Origin: Leptoclinus maculatus
Taxonomy: Eukaryota > Chordata > Actinopteri > Perciformes > Stichaeidae
Assembly (NCBI GenBank): GCA_032191485.1
Contig: JAVDOI010000012.1
Coordinates: forward strand, 18,909,985-18,973,984
Length of the DNA: 64,000 nucleotides
Direction of reading: 5' to 3'
Under the pieces are notes generated by a model, which did no database searches, was not told the DNA's origin, and saw nothing but the letters and a program-made list of their open reading frames with translations. The position numbers were made by a program, and so were the translations under genes. Positions 33,137 through 44,329 of the stretch are shown in pieces. Positions within the stretch are counted from its first letter, which is position 1. Each line of letters begins with the position of its first letter.

Positions 33137-35850
33137 AGGCTGCCTGACTTAATCCAAACTGGAAACACATGACTTCTCAATATATAGTCTTTTGATTCAA
33201 CGTGTACTCCACACATACTGTAGCCGTATCAAACCATACGATGTGCCAAAGAGAAGGAAAATCGTTTAGTCATTTTTTAATTATAAGAATAATATAAGGC
33301 ACGTGGGAACTCTGAGCTGTATAATGTAGAATAAAATTAAACGGAATTAAAATGAATATTGGACCAAAAAAAACGGTGAATGTCTGATTGTGGTAATACC
33401 TCAACTAGTACAGGAATGACAGGAATCATGAATGCAGACATACGAATAAGACTCGTGACTGGAAACTAATGTGCATCTAAAACATCAAAACTACTCGGGG
33501 CGAGTATAGTTGATGTACAAATGGTCATTTCGGGGGTGTAGTTTCCCCTTTAAGGTGTGACAATTCCCTTGGGTTTGTGGTAAACTGAGGTGTATGTATT
33601 TTAATTTAATATAATATGATAAAACATAATGTATGGTTAAGACTGAGCTGTAACTAGTGACTTTATCGACAGTTTATAAGTGGCCAGGTTGTAAAAAATC
33701 CCGTTAAATGATTTTTGTCCTATTCATCGGCTACATTTCATTTTGAATCAACATTTAACAAATTGTTTATAACATGTGGTTGTAGGCAGGTGTAAGTGTT
33801 TATTAATACATTTGTCAATGACTGCAACTCTCTCTGTGGTCACCCGTAGGTGGAGGTTGGTGTATAAACAGATGATGAGCGAGAATAAAGTGAAACAGCT
33901 GTAATAATCTCTTAATCACCAATCTATTCCGTTCCATTTGGATATGACGCAGTTATGAATGTCGGCAACATTAATATATGCTAATGGTTTCTCTCATTAT
34001 ATAATAAGACATTGTGTCTGCAGATGAAAAAAATGGAACCAAATCATAAATAAGATAGTTTTATTGACCTGGTAACAAAAAGTTGTTTTTGTTAAACCTT
34101 CGAACCATGTCAAGTCAATTATTTATATTATAATTTATACATTTTCATACAAGCAGAGCTACTCCACAATCTATCCAGGTACCCTCAGGTAACTGTAAAA
34201 GCAACCCTGGCAGGGGGCCACTGGCGTTGGGCAATAAAAAGGGTCAGAAAGGCCCCATCTATGTGTCACAGTGCATGATGATTTACCAACATGCCGTTTA
34301 AGTACTCGAGTATCTGAAACACGGCAGCCTTGTAGATAAGATAAAAGGGGGAAGTCCACGACCACAGCGGCCTTTTATAACAGCACGAACGATCTTTAAT
34401 TGGCAGGCAAAGAAACCATGCGACGATAAGACTGTTGAAGTTTCCTGGAAATCAAACTTTGCTCATCCGCTTCATCTACCACTAAGTTTGTGCCGTTAAA
34501 TTCAGCAGGAAAGCATAATCTCTCCATCATATGCAAAAAATAAATCACCAATGAAACACTTAAGAATATATATATTTAGAGTTCTTTTGTGAGGCGTAAG
34601 ATTAATATATACTGGTTGTAATGCTGTGTTACACTGAAATCAAACACTGGGTCTGTTACTGTATGTGTGTGAACGCCAGCACACAGGGCTTAGTGGGCAG
34701 TTTTTACTTGGCTGTATAACTGTTTGCATGACAGGCCTGGATGTGCAGTCGGGGCCCAGGGGTCAGCTGAAAGATGACCCTGGTTAGTGTAACGCCCTAA
34801 ATATGCTGTAAAGCACAATGGGGGACGGGGGGGGGGGGTGCAAAAGGGTTCCGGCCCCGGGCCAAGTTTGGGTCAGCCACCCCGCGGAGGCCGACGCCGT
34901 CCTGAAAGCACCCGGGAGATTGTTGATTGTGAAGGGGCTGAAGAAGGTCAGTGGATAGGTGAGAGGGGAGGGACACGAGGCACACAGACATCGGACACAG
35001 GTCATGGTTCTAACTTCAAATGGTGTAACGGGATATCTGCCTCTAAGAGAGGGAATGAAAAGATCAAGACTAAGTGGATGGATGCGTGGGTTTTTATTCA
35101 TGCTGTCACAGCATGTCAACATCAACAAACACGTGAACTGTGGTGGCGGTGGGTGCACACTGTGCAATGCTTTTTGATACATCTATTATATTGTAATATA
35201 TTTTTATGATTTCGTTATGATTTATTAGTATACCCACCCATTTGTGACTGTTTTTATTAAATAATTAATTTAATTAAAATTAAATATTTAGTTATAAAGT
35301 CGATGTAAAAATAACAAAATAGAACAAAAAATGTGGTTCCTAAATGGCTTTAACATTCATGAACATGTCAACTTTTAAAATACTGATTAATATACAATAA
35401 ATTGTCATGCATCCTGCATCGACTGTCAGAAGTGTTGAGGGCAACATTAAACTGTAAACTGTCATCATTTAGACGTTTTTCTTTTAGTTGACCTGCACGT
35501 AATCGGGAGAGCATGCTAATTCCACACATCAAATAATACATCCTACATATTCATAAGCTATAATGCATGCTTATGAAAATGATCTAGGTAAACCAGCCAC
35601 CATTAAAACTCTCAACATTATTTATTAGTTTGTGCAGCAACAGAAGGGAAACCTAGAAATAACTAGGCTGCTTTTCCTTAAAGCTCAATGTGATAACTTG
35701 ACAAACAGCTCCATCGAGCTCAAAAGGTCTGAATATGTAACAGCATACTGCTGCACTCCACATGGCGTCTCAGTGAATGAGCATCTGCTGCCTGGTGCTT
35801 GCAGACCACAGTGATATCTGGAAAACCCCAAACCCTCTTTTACTTTCACA
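32540..35850. other. Intergenic sequence between convergent genes
   Basis: It holds a (GT)n array (33089-33135) and a G-run (34827-34838) within a GC-rich patch (about 34820-34990). No gene, RNA or transposon end was recognised. Confidence 0.45.
33089..33135. repeat. (TG)n microsatellite
   Basis: Uninterrupted TG dinucleotides. Confidence 0.97.
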
Positions 35851-35851
35851 A

Positions 35852-36321
35852 GTGCCATAATAAAGAATAAATCTGTAAATGAATACAAAAATGAATGTGG
35901 AAATAAAAAGAAGAAAATACATAAGTAAATAAAACCCCCAAAGTATGGAAATATAAATACAAATAACAAAAGAATAATTGCAAGCATTTATTTATGTTAT
36001 TTATATTTATTTCATAAAAAACGTTGTACATTACTTATTATTTTTTTCAGAGCTTTTTAGTGCTTCACAGTAGATGCAACAGACTTCCACATACGCAGTG
36101 TGGATATTGGTAGTGGTTTGAATCTGGCAGAAGAAGAAGAAAATACATATTTACATAAATAAATATACACAGAAACAAATGAACAAATAAATGTGAAAAT
36201 AAATGAAAATGATTTTGTATATTATTTGTATTTATATTTCCATATTTATTCATTCTTTTATTTATTTTTGTTTATTAGTTATTTTCTTATTCTTTTACAG
36301 AATTATTCTTTATTATGCCAC
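35852..36321. mobile_element. MITE with about 33-bp terminal inverted repeats
   Basis: The left end reads GTGCCATAATAAAGAATAAA; the reverse complement of the right end reads GTGGCATAATAAAGAATAAT. The match continues through ctgtaaa(t/a)gaat. Both arms run into AT-rich aaataaat-type sequence that is itself inverted. No transposase is encoded, and the superfamily is not assigned because no target duplication is clear. Confidence 0.7.
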
Positions 36322-37620
36322 TCCTAGGACTCGATTCATCGGTTTGTGTTGCCATGTATTGTATAATATTCCGATGGTTAAAACGTTGCAATTTCACACG
36401 ATAGCACTTCTTCTACATACTCAGAACAGAGCAGGAGTTGACACTGAAATCCAGTTGCACAGTCTTGAGCAGAACTTTCTACTGGAGAACAACAAAGCAA
36501 ATTTGCCAAAATACAGAAACAATTTCATTAAAACAAAAAACCTAATAACCATTCTATACCTAATAATGTATGAAATCCACAGTTCATATTCTGGTATTTT
36601 ACACTTGAAGGGGTATTTTAGTATTGCACTTCAACAAAGTTGGGGGACCACAAGAATGGAGTAGCAGCGGTGACATGAATCCTGGTCTCTCGTATGGGTC
36701 AAACACTGGATCCTACATTCCCAAAATGCAAGTATGTAAAAAAAAGTTGAAAGCTGATTGAAAGATAACTCCAATAACATCACCGGGGTTATTTATTCTT
36801 TTTACTTTGGAAAGCTCCCTCCAGAGCCACAGAAGACATACTACTGTCTCCACATACCGAGTAGTATTCCTCGTGACCAGTAAACTGTACTGAACTTATG
36901 TCAAATATTTAGAGTGCCCCTTTAAGTACAAACTTGAGTATTTTCAAAAAACAAAAAAACAGCCACTTGATACTTATGCTCCACTACATTTTAGTAAGCA
37001 ATATTGTACATTGACATATATCTGACAGTTCTAGTTACATTGCAGATCAATATCTTACAATCAAAACATATGATCTATGAAATGTGATGCATTCTCATGG
37101 GTCAAAATACCCAAGCAGCATGGCGGGATTGACCTGTTGGTCCCATCTGAGTGCAGCGCAAACCAACATTAAGTCTTGAAACTAGATTCTGACACAAGGT
37201 CCCTCTACAAGACAGGGCGACAAAGATTAGGTAACAATGCACTACTGTACTTTTGTAGTGCAAGTATGAAATTGTTAAAATCAGCTCTATCTTGACCAAC
37301 TAAACAGCTAAATCTACTTTCATTTAACGCATCAGTAATAACAATGAAATTATGCGATATATAAGTATTTTGACTTAAGTCAGGCTGGTCTCATCCAGCA
37401 TTAGTAGCCTACAAAAAATAATGCGCTGTTATTTGTAGATATTCCACCAAATTATTTTGCATGTTATCCGCCGTAAATATGGAAAGGGGAGTCTGAAGAC
37501 AAAGACCGCAAATACCCACCCAGTGCGGGAGGGAGGTGAGGCGGATGGGTCCAACAAACATGGATTTCTCACCCAGGAGACCGTTGTTTCTTCCCCATTC
37601 GAAACGAGAAGTCAACGTTG
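36322..37620. other. Intergenic sequence downstream of the SBK-like kinase
   Basis: Bases 36905-37090 contain ccactacattttag and tctgacagttctagtta phrases of a dispersed fish repeat. No gene was recognised. Confidence 0.4.
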
Positions 37621-37621
37621 A

Positions 37622-37627
37622 TTTATT
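37622..37627 (-). terminator. Possible polyadenylation signal of the kinase gene
   Basis: On the minus strand AATAAA occurs about 275 bp after the stop codon. Another AATAAA lies near 36790, so the choice is uncertain. Confidence 0.3.
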
Positions 37628-37899
37628 TGTCACGTAACTTGCGTAATTATTCTAACCCAAATGACAATCTATTCCTAAACTTAACTAAATAGACTTTTAC
37701 TTAAATGATGGATCTGAATATGTATTCTACTACAGGAACTCCAGCTACTGTGGATTCAGAACAATGCGTCTCGATAATGTAAACACCATATGTTTCATCG
37801 CTGCAAATCACATGGCTGATACCAAGCACCACTGATTGTGTATGTGAAATGCTGTCTAGGTATATAGAAGCTATAGATCATATAAAATGCAATCCAACA

Positions 37900-38565
37900 C
37901 TAAGCATTAGGCTGTACCTCCAACTCGCCATACCCAGGATTATTCACGGAGGCACTGACTTTTTCTGCTGTTGGCTGCTGCTCCATCCCATTTACCTTCT
38001 TAAGCCAGTCCTTCTCCGCATACGCTCTCACTTCCCCCACTGTACACCTTTTTCCTACATCCAGGGCCAGGAGCTTTCCGAACATCTCCATGGCCTCCGG
38101 AGTGAACCTTTTCCACAAGGGAGGAACGTCCTCCTCAGTGTTGGGTCTCTCCTCCATTTGGCACCAGTCCGCGAACTCTTGGTAGAAGTCGTCCGAGTCT
38201 AGGCAGCACTCCCAGGGGAAGTAACCTGTAAGGATGCAGAAGATAACCACCCCGAAGGCCCAGGTGTCCAGGCTTGGCTCCACGCTAAGTGGAGGAGCGG
38301 TCACTTCTTTCTGGCCCTCCATCAGGGCCATGGTACAGAGCTCCGGGGCCATGTAGGGCAGGGTTCCCGTGATGAAGCGTATCAGAGTGCCTCTCTTCTG
38401 GGCCAGTCCGAAGTCCGCCAGCTTGACCTGGCAGCAGCGATTGTCCAACAGGAGGATGTTTTCAGGCTTGATGTCACGATGGACCAGGCCGTGGCTGTGG
38501 ATGAACTCCAGAGCACTGGCGATCTGGAGGACACAGCGTTTTACCGAAGATTCTGGGATACCCAC
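37900..38565 (-). CDS. SBK-like kinase, last exon (C-lobe)
   Basis: 221 codons from a phase 0 acceptor (TTGTTCTAG|GTGGGT) to the stop. It holds HRD, DFG, APE and the whole C-lobe, with a tail of about 30 residues rich in Asn, Pro and Glu. An insertion of about 15 residues follows the APE region (Met-Glu-Gly-Gln-Lys). Confidence 0.93.
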   Translation of the reverse strand: MGIPESSVKRCVLQIASALEFIHSHGLVHRDIKPENILLLDNRCCQVKLADFGLAQKRGTLIRFITGTLPYMAPELCTMALMEGQKEVTAPPLSVEPSLDTWAFGVVIFCILTGYFPWECCLDSDDFYQEFADWCQMEERPNTEEDVPPLWKRFTPEAMEMFGKLLALDVGKRCTVGEVRAYAEKDWLKKVNGMEQQPTAEKVSASVNNPGYGELEVQPNA

Positions 38566-41062
38566 CTAGAACAATCAGACAAAGGAGGGATGGGGCTCTT
38601 TGAGCCATTTTCAAAGGAGCCAGAATAAAAAAGTGAGCGCTCATCACAAAGCATGGCTTTAAGAAAGAAAGGAAGAATGGCAGGATCCAAATGTCCAGCC
38701 TCCAGACTTTCAGGCGTACTGTGCACGGTCATTGTTACAGTTGATTTCTACACAATTCATTCTTTTGTCGGCTAAAGAAAAGTCTGTAGAGAGTCCATAT
38801 GACCCACCATTCTGGACTATTAAAATCCTAAATACGGATTCTCCACTTAACATATAAATTCCTTGCCGTAAGTTTTAAGGAATGCCTCTTTACCTCACCG
38901 TTCAGGACCTACGTATATGTAGGTTGCGGTCTGACAATTTAATTTATCTTTTTCTCTCTGCGATGTTCTCTGCCTGCAATGTTCTTTTACAAAGGCAACA
39001 TTTATACTTTGCCACATGGATAATGACAATCAGATGCAAAACTTTATGAGCGTGTTTGGGCCGTAATGTCATTAGTGCCACATCATTTCCGAATCAGACC
39101 TTGAGACGGGACGGATAGCGATTGCAGGTGATGCACATTTCATGGCTCGATCAACGGCCGTAACCCAGTCTTTGTGAATTCACCCGGCAGTCTCTGTTTT
39201 TGCCAATGTTTGACTCACCTTTGGCTGGATGACAGCAAACAGGTCCCTTCCGATAACAAGCTCCTGGGCGAAGCAGTAGTGCTCATTGGACTGGAAGGCG
39301 ATACCAAAGAGGCCCACGATGCAAGGGTGGCAGGACAGGTGTAAGGAGATGCAGTACTCTCGCAGAAAGCCCTGCAGCTTAGTCGAGGCTTTGGGCATCA
39401 CTTTCAAGGCCATGGGAGTTCCTGCAGATCATAGTTTACGTTATTAATATCACTGTCCATGCACATTTGTCTTACTAGAGCAACTGAGTCAGTAATGCCT
39501 TCAGTGAAACTGTGCTGTATACTCTAACGATTTGCATTGGCTGGAAAGTCTTGGAAAGGTATTGGTTTTTCGCAGATTGGACAGCACGCTCATTTTGGGG
39601 ATTTTCAATGCATCTATGCAAAATTGTAACTGTAACAGTAAAAAAAAAGAAATATTTATTTTCTGACATTTCTTGTCTAAAAAAATGGCTACGTTCTTGC
39701 TTTGTTTTCAGGGAAAAGAGGGCTTTGAATGAGCAAATGTAAAACATTTCATTACATGATTAAATTACTGTAATTGGTGATGGAACATAAGGAAATTACT
39801 ACAAGGTTATTCTCCGCTGGAAGAGATAAAAAAATGGAAGTGCGGTCATACCCCTGAAGCGATGTGTGACCAGTAGCACTTTGCCGTATTTCCCTCGGCC
39901 GATCTCCTTGACGATGTTGAAATGTTCCTGGATCTCCAGCTGACCGAGGCTCTGTGCCGTCAGCTCTATCAGCTCGTCAATCAGGCTGCCGTCAGCGAGG
40001 CCCAGCTCAATCATCTCTACCCATACACGGACAGGACAAAACCAATACTTTTCCACAAATCTTAGGAGTATGAACACACACAGATTTTTGACTACCTACC
40101 TACATTGTACCCAAAAAAAAAGCATTTTTTAACAAATCACTTCCTGTCAGTTGCTTTCCATTTGTATAAAATGGTCACTAAATAAAAACCATGTCAATAA
40201 ATGACATAAACTCCGGCACCGTGAAGCTCAAACAATATTATCACGTCGTCTTCACACAACCATCTTCCAACGCGGCTGATTGGAACAAGTTAATACTTTT
40301 GATTTTGGACTTGGTCAGACAACACGTCGTACAAACTCGTTCCGTTTGAGTATAACCCGTTTGAGCATAGCCCAACCCTAAGAACTATCTAAGTGACAAA
40401 ACTGCAATCGTATTTCATTATTAATGTCCCCAATTACACAGACAATTTACTTGATTTTTTGTTCATGGAAGAACATGGGCCTTGTGTAGCAAAGATGCTA
40501 GTTTAAATTTTACCCCAAATTCTTAATTTTAGCACTAGTCTAGTGCAGACTTAATGAGTATGCCACAAGTGCATATGGCAAATATAACCTTGAATCCTTA
40601 AATTCTTGAATAATAATAACAGCAAAGTGTACTGATGATGTATAAAGACATTTGAGTTTGTGTTTTAGACACATTCGGCCAGTGGTAATTTGTCCATAAT
40701 TGATAAAAAAAAAATCTAAAATGCATATTATAATATATAACATTTTGTATCATATTATAACATACATATTGTGTTATCCTGTTATTAGCTATTAATAACA
40801 GTAGCAGTAATAGCTTTCAATAGTAGAAGTATTGGACATTACGTGATATTAACCATGATTAAATATTGATCAGTTTCACGTCTTACCTCTTTTCAATTGG
40901 TTCCCAATAAAGTCACTGGAGTCTGAAAACAGGCAAAACCAAACACACAAAAGGACTCACACCACCATGCTAACAGGTGGCAAAATCCAGTTTATCAATA
41001 TGTAGTAGAAGTGTCGGTTGAACGTCTGTCCTGTCCGTCCTTCGCTGCTGCTGCTGCTGCAT
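37900..41062 (-). CDS. SBK-family serine/threonine protein kinase
   Basis: Proposed joined CDS on the minus strand: 41062-40975, 40922-40887, 40016-39852, 39421-39219, 38565-37900 (1158 nt, about 385 residues; phases agree). Glycine loop I-G-R-G-K-Y-G-K-V (about 80-88), ATP-binding Lys in M-A-L-K (about 102), catalytic H-R-D-I-K-P-E-N (Asp about 195), D-F-G (about 215), A-P-E (about 237-239) and a Trp-Ala-Phe-Gly-Val helix F are all present, so it should transfer phosphate to Ser/Thr. The F-L-R-E-Y lead-in, F-A-Q-E, V-K-R-C-V and L-T-G-Y-F-P-W-E motifs match the SH3-binding-domain kinase (SBK) family. The paralog (SBK1, 2 or 3) is not resolved. The first exon is tentative. It converges on the SRCR gene. 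Confidence 0.85.
38566..39218 (-). other. Last intron of the kinase gene
   Basis: No repeat or exon was recognised. Borders are GTGAGT (39218 downward) and CTAG (38566). Confidence 0.6.
39219..39421 (-). CDS. SBK-like kinase, N-lobe exon with ATP-binding Lys
   Basis: Phase 1 to phase 0. It contains M-A-L-K, F-L-R-E-Y, a C-F-A-Q-E hinge and the G-R-D-L-F segment, ending at Q-P-K. The donor is AAG|GTGAGT. Confidence 0.9.
39852..40016 (-). CDS. SBK-like kinase, glycine-loop exon
   Basis: Phase 1-1. An acidic helix-like stretch (E-M-I-E-L-G-L-A-D) leads to H-F-N-I-V-K-E and the loop I-G-R-G-K-Y-G-K-V. Acceptor GGGTAG, donor GGG|GTATGA. Confidence 0.85.
40887..40922 (-). CDS. SBK-like kinase, 36-nt micro-exon
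   Basis: Acceptor TTTTCAG and donor GAG|GTAAGA are strong, phase is 1-1 and the frame is open (S-S-D-F-I-G-N-Q-L-K-R). It is the only short open piece with good borders upstream of the glycine-loop exon. Confidence 0.6.
40975..41062 (-). CDS. SBK-like kinase, proposed first exon
   Basis: ATG at 41062 begins Met followed by five Gln, then an Arg/Thr/Asp-rich stretch; phase 1 is reached at ACCT|GTTAGC, a weak donor. The frame is open and a TATA-like TTTATAAT lies about 100 bp upstream on the minus strand (41161-41168). Other first exons further upstream cannot be excluded. Confidence 0.35.
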
Positions 41063-41068
41063 GGATCC

Positions 41069-43430
41069 GCATGCAGAGTGGACCTGGGAGCTTTTCACTG
41101 CCCAACACGCAGCTCTGCTCTCAACTGCTGCGATGGGGTCAGAGCCCACTTTGACAGCTGATTATAAACTGCCTCTGCATAGGGCAGACACACACACCCA
41201 ATCACACACACACACACACACACACACACTGGCCTACATACAGTATAATCAGCTGCACACATATAGATGTAAGTATATGTAAGCATATGGATATGAAAAG
41301 CATTGGCATAAACTTTGACACAGATATCAACTGTCATGGGGTCTGTCACCACGATGTAATAAGCTCATGTGCACACACACACACATGGATGTTGTTGTTT
41401 TTTCATTTCTTTTCCCGTCTATATTTTATTTAATCTCAGCATTTTCAGTGGTGCGATGTAACATTTATTCAAGTGCTTGCTACAAATTTGAGGTACTTGA
41501 ACCAAATGTTTCATCAGAAGCTCCACTTTGTTATACACACTACTTTACAAGTTAAGAAAAGCATATGAGCTCATGAATTGTTAAGAAGAAGCTACTAAAG
41601 AGTTTATGAAATATGTAAAATGAGCTCTATATTGATCCAAAAATAAAGCAGTAAAATCAGGGGTGTAGTGCCGGAGGGCCCCCATGTAACGACTGTTCCT
41701 ACCGTGGCAAGTTTACATACGTCAGCCAACTATAACAGACCTTTCGTCATATAGACCTTTCGTCAACTTTTAAAGTGGAATATTTTTTGCATGTTACTTA
41801 GTGTATTAGTTGTCAATCAATCAATTGAATCAATCAATCAATCAATCAAGCCAACTTAAATGTCAATATGACAACTTTGACCATTCCATTTCTTGTTATT
41901 GGCTCTCTTACATGACATAGGCTTTCGTGACGACTGGATCTCTTAGTGCCTAAAACATGTATGTGACTTTCAACCGGATATTCCTCACTTAAAAAAGTGG
42001 AAAAAAGTGGCGTTTTGGTGCGCTCCAGCAGCATTCCGCCTACGAATAAAATGCTTATTTTTGATACTTATAATACTTTTAACTACTATGACTACTTCTG
42101 ATAGTACTTTTAGTAATTCACATCTTCAATACAGTGCCTGATTATTATTTTGATCTGTTTACAGTGTAGTAATGCTACTTTTACATCAATAAATGATCAA
42201 AATTTTCCTCCATTATTCCACCTTTGACCTCTTTGCAGGGATTTCTTGCCACTTTGTCACCACTGAGCTGAGATCTCAGGTCTCAGTAAATACATGATAC
42301 AACACATGGGTCTTAAGCTCTGATTAGATTACACACAGACAAACACTCACATCTTGCAAGGCTCCTGCCACACTGTGGTTTAGTCAGCATTAGGAAACTT
42401 AAACACTGGTACTGTAATACTAGTGTCATCCCACATTTGGTCAGAATCATGTTCTACAGTTGTGACGCTGTGGCTTCATAATTTTCAGAGCTTATGAAAG
42501 AAATAATAGAATATGAGCATTTCTGGAGAGCACTAAACTTTTACAGTTACCGAAGAAAAGCAAATACAAGTTGATGTGGAGGGAAATGAAACATCCTATC
42601 CTGCAACAAGACTTAGGCTGTCAGTCCACCACTTAGGTCCGTTGGATGGATTGCCTTAACATTTCTCTCAAAGGTTCATGGCCCTCAGAGGATGAATCCT
42701 ACTGCCTTTGATGCTCCCTTGAGTTTTCCTCAAAGAGCCAAAGGTTGATATTGTTTTTTTATTGAAATATCTCAACAACATTTGGATTGATTGCCATGAA
42801 ATTTGATATTTATGGTGCCCAGAGGATGAATCCTAATGAATTTGGTGACACTGACTTGTCATCTATCACCACCATCAGTTCAAAATGTCATGGTATCGAA
42901 TACTTTGGCTTATGACCAAAACCTCTTGACCAAAGCACTGCCATCATTGTCTGCTGTAATTTCTGTTTAGTGCAAATTAGCAAATGATGGCATACTACAT
43001 GCTAAACTAAGATGAACATGGTAAACATTACACCAGCTAAACATTCGCATTAGCATTGTCAAAGTTTCTAAGTAAATACTAAATGGACTTGTATTTATAT
43101 ATCTCCTTTCTAGATTGCTCAAAGCACTTTGTACTACATGTCAACATTCACACAAGCATTCTTACACTGATGGCAGAGGCTGCCATGCACGATGCCAACC
43201 TTCCCATTAGGATCTAATCTAAATACACACATTCACACACATGACACAACGATCATCCAATTAGTGGAAGACTAGTTCAAACTCCGAGCCACAGCCGCAT
43301 CATCCTTAAGCCAAGTTCAAACTAAACGACCTTTAAAGTCATCAGATCACCGTGCTGTTCACACGACACAACTTGTTGTCTTATAATCGTTGAAGTGTTT
43401 TTTCACAACTCATGACTGACCTGCGACATG
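41069..43430. other. Intergenic sequence with simple and dispersed repeats
   Basis: An AC tract is at 41208-41230 and a (TCAA)n tract at about 41812-41849. Bases 42650-43075 are a dispersed repeat related to 50570-51070 and 56045-56220 (see separate entries). No gene was recognised. Confidence 0.45.
42650..43075. repeat. Dispersed fish repeat, copy 1
   Basis: It contains aaatatctcaacaacatttg, ttgccatgaaatttg and tggtgcccagaggatgaatc, phrases that recur in diverged form near 50630-50880. The gcaaattagcaaatgatg part has a counterpart near 56160. Confidence 0.7.
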
Positions 43431-43878
43431 GAGTCTGTTACATGCAAGGCGCCTTTGTATGTGCTTTCTTCCCTCCAGCCTTTCTTTCTCTCGCCCTCCG
43501 TTGTTTTCTATCAAGGTGCCAACAAAGGGATTGGTTTCCACCTGCCAGTCAGTCATGCTGCTCTTTCGTTTTAGTTCTCTGCCTGCTTAAGCTGTGACAC
43601 TGTTGTTAAATTGTTAAGGTTTGTGTTGGGAGGTTGAGGACAGTATGTGAGTTTGGGTACCTTTTACATTTGTTCAGACATTTGTTTAGACTTTGTCTAT
43701 ATAATTATATTTGTTTGGCACGAACACTTTGCCCCATCCTCTCCCACATTGTTTGAGAACATTTGTTTTAATAGATCACGTTAATGGTTACTTCTACTCT
43801 TGACTCTTTCATATTCTTTGGTTGTCGTGTTATCATGTTAACTTTTCCCCTAGATTAAAAAAGGGGACCTGACACAAC
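43430..43878 (+). mobile_element. Probable 5' LTR of a decayed LTR retroelement
   Basis: The right border is set by the primer binding site that follows; the left border is not visible and is a guess. A TATA-like tctatataatta is at about 43697-43708. The matching 3' LTR was not found. Confidence 0.4.
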
Positions 43879-43896
43879 TGGGGGCTTGTCCGGGAT
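43879..43896 (+). other. Primer binding site, proline-tRNA type
   Basis: TGGGGGCTTGTCCGGGAT matches the widely used tRNA-Pro primer binding site at 17 of 18 bases, with one C-to-T change. It lies 63 bp before the gag-like frame, where a primer site belongs. Confidence 0.75.
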
Positions 43897-43959
43897 ATTC
43901 CCCGAGGAAAAAGACAGTCAAAGGTGATGAGTATTGTAGTTGTGGCATAGTGTGTAACA

Positions 43960-44142
43960 ATGAGTTTTGACTTTATTGACAATCCTAGTTTTGAAAAGGT
44001 CGATTCATGCCGCAAGGATGATTTATTGTGTATTGCAGCCCACTTTGAGATTTCTGTACAAAAGTATGTTGTCAAACAAGAAATCAAAAACAAGTTATTG
44101 GAAAAACTAACAGAGTTTAAAGGTCCTTGTAGTTCCTCTTAA
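43960..44142 (+). pseudogene. Gag-like N-terminal fragment of an LTR retroelement
   Basis: A 60-codon frame holds a Cys-Arg-Lys-Asp-Asp-Leu-Leu motif, an Ile-Ala-x-His-Phe segment and a Lys-x-x-Ile-Lys-x-x-Leu helix. This resembles the start of gag-type proteins in fish Ty3-like elements. The frame stops at 44140-44142. A purine-rich aaaaaaggggga tract at about 44306-44317 could be a polypurine tract, which would mean most of gag and all of pol are deleted. Gag normally forms the particle shell; this piece cannot. Confidence 0.6.
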
Positions 44143-44329
44143 TTCTGCCCAATCTAAGGCTGAGGTTTCTGTTAACAATGTTCCTTTTGCTGGACCAGGT
44201 GCTTTCTCTGTTCCAGATAAAAAGGTTGCACACCGCTACACCTCCGGGGGAAATTGTTGACGTGGTTGAACGTGAGGCTCCTCCTGCAACTTTCCCTCCT
44301 AGACGAAAAAAGGGGGACGTAACAGGGTC

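Noticed and set aside
34784..35209. ORFs of 123-132 codons on both strands
   Set aside because: They overlap a GC-rich patch, show no domain and have no splice or promoter context.
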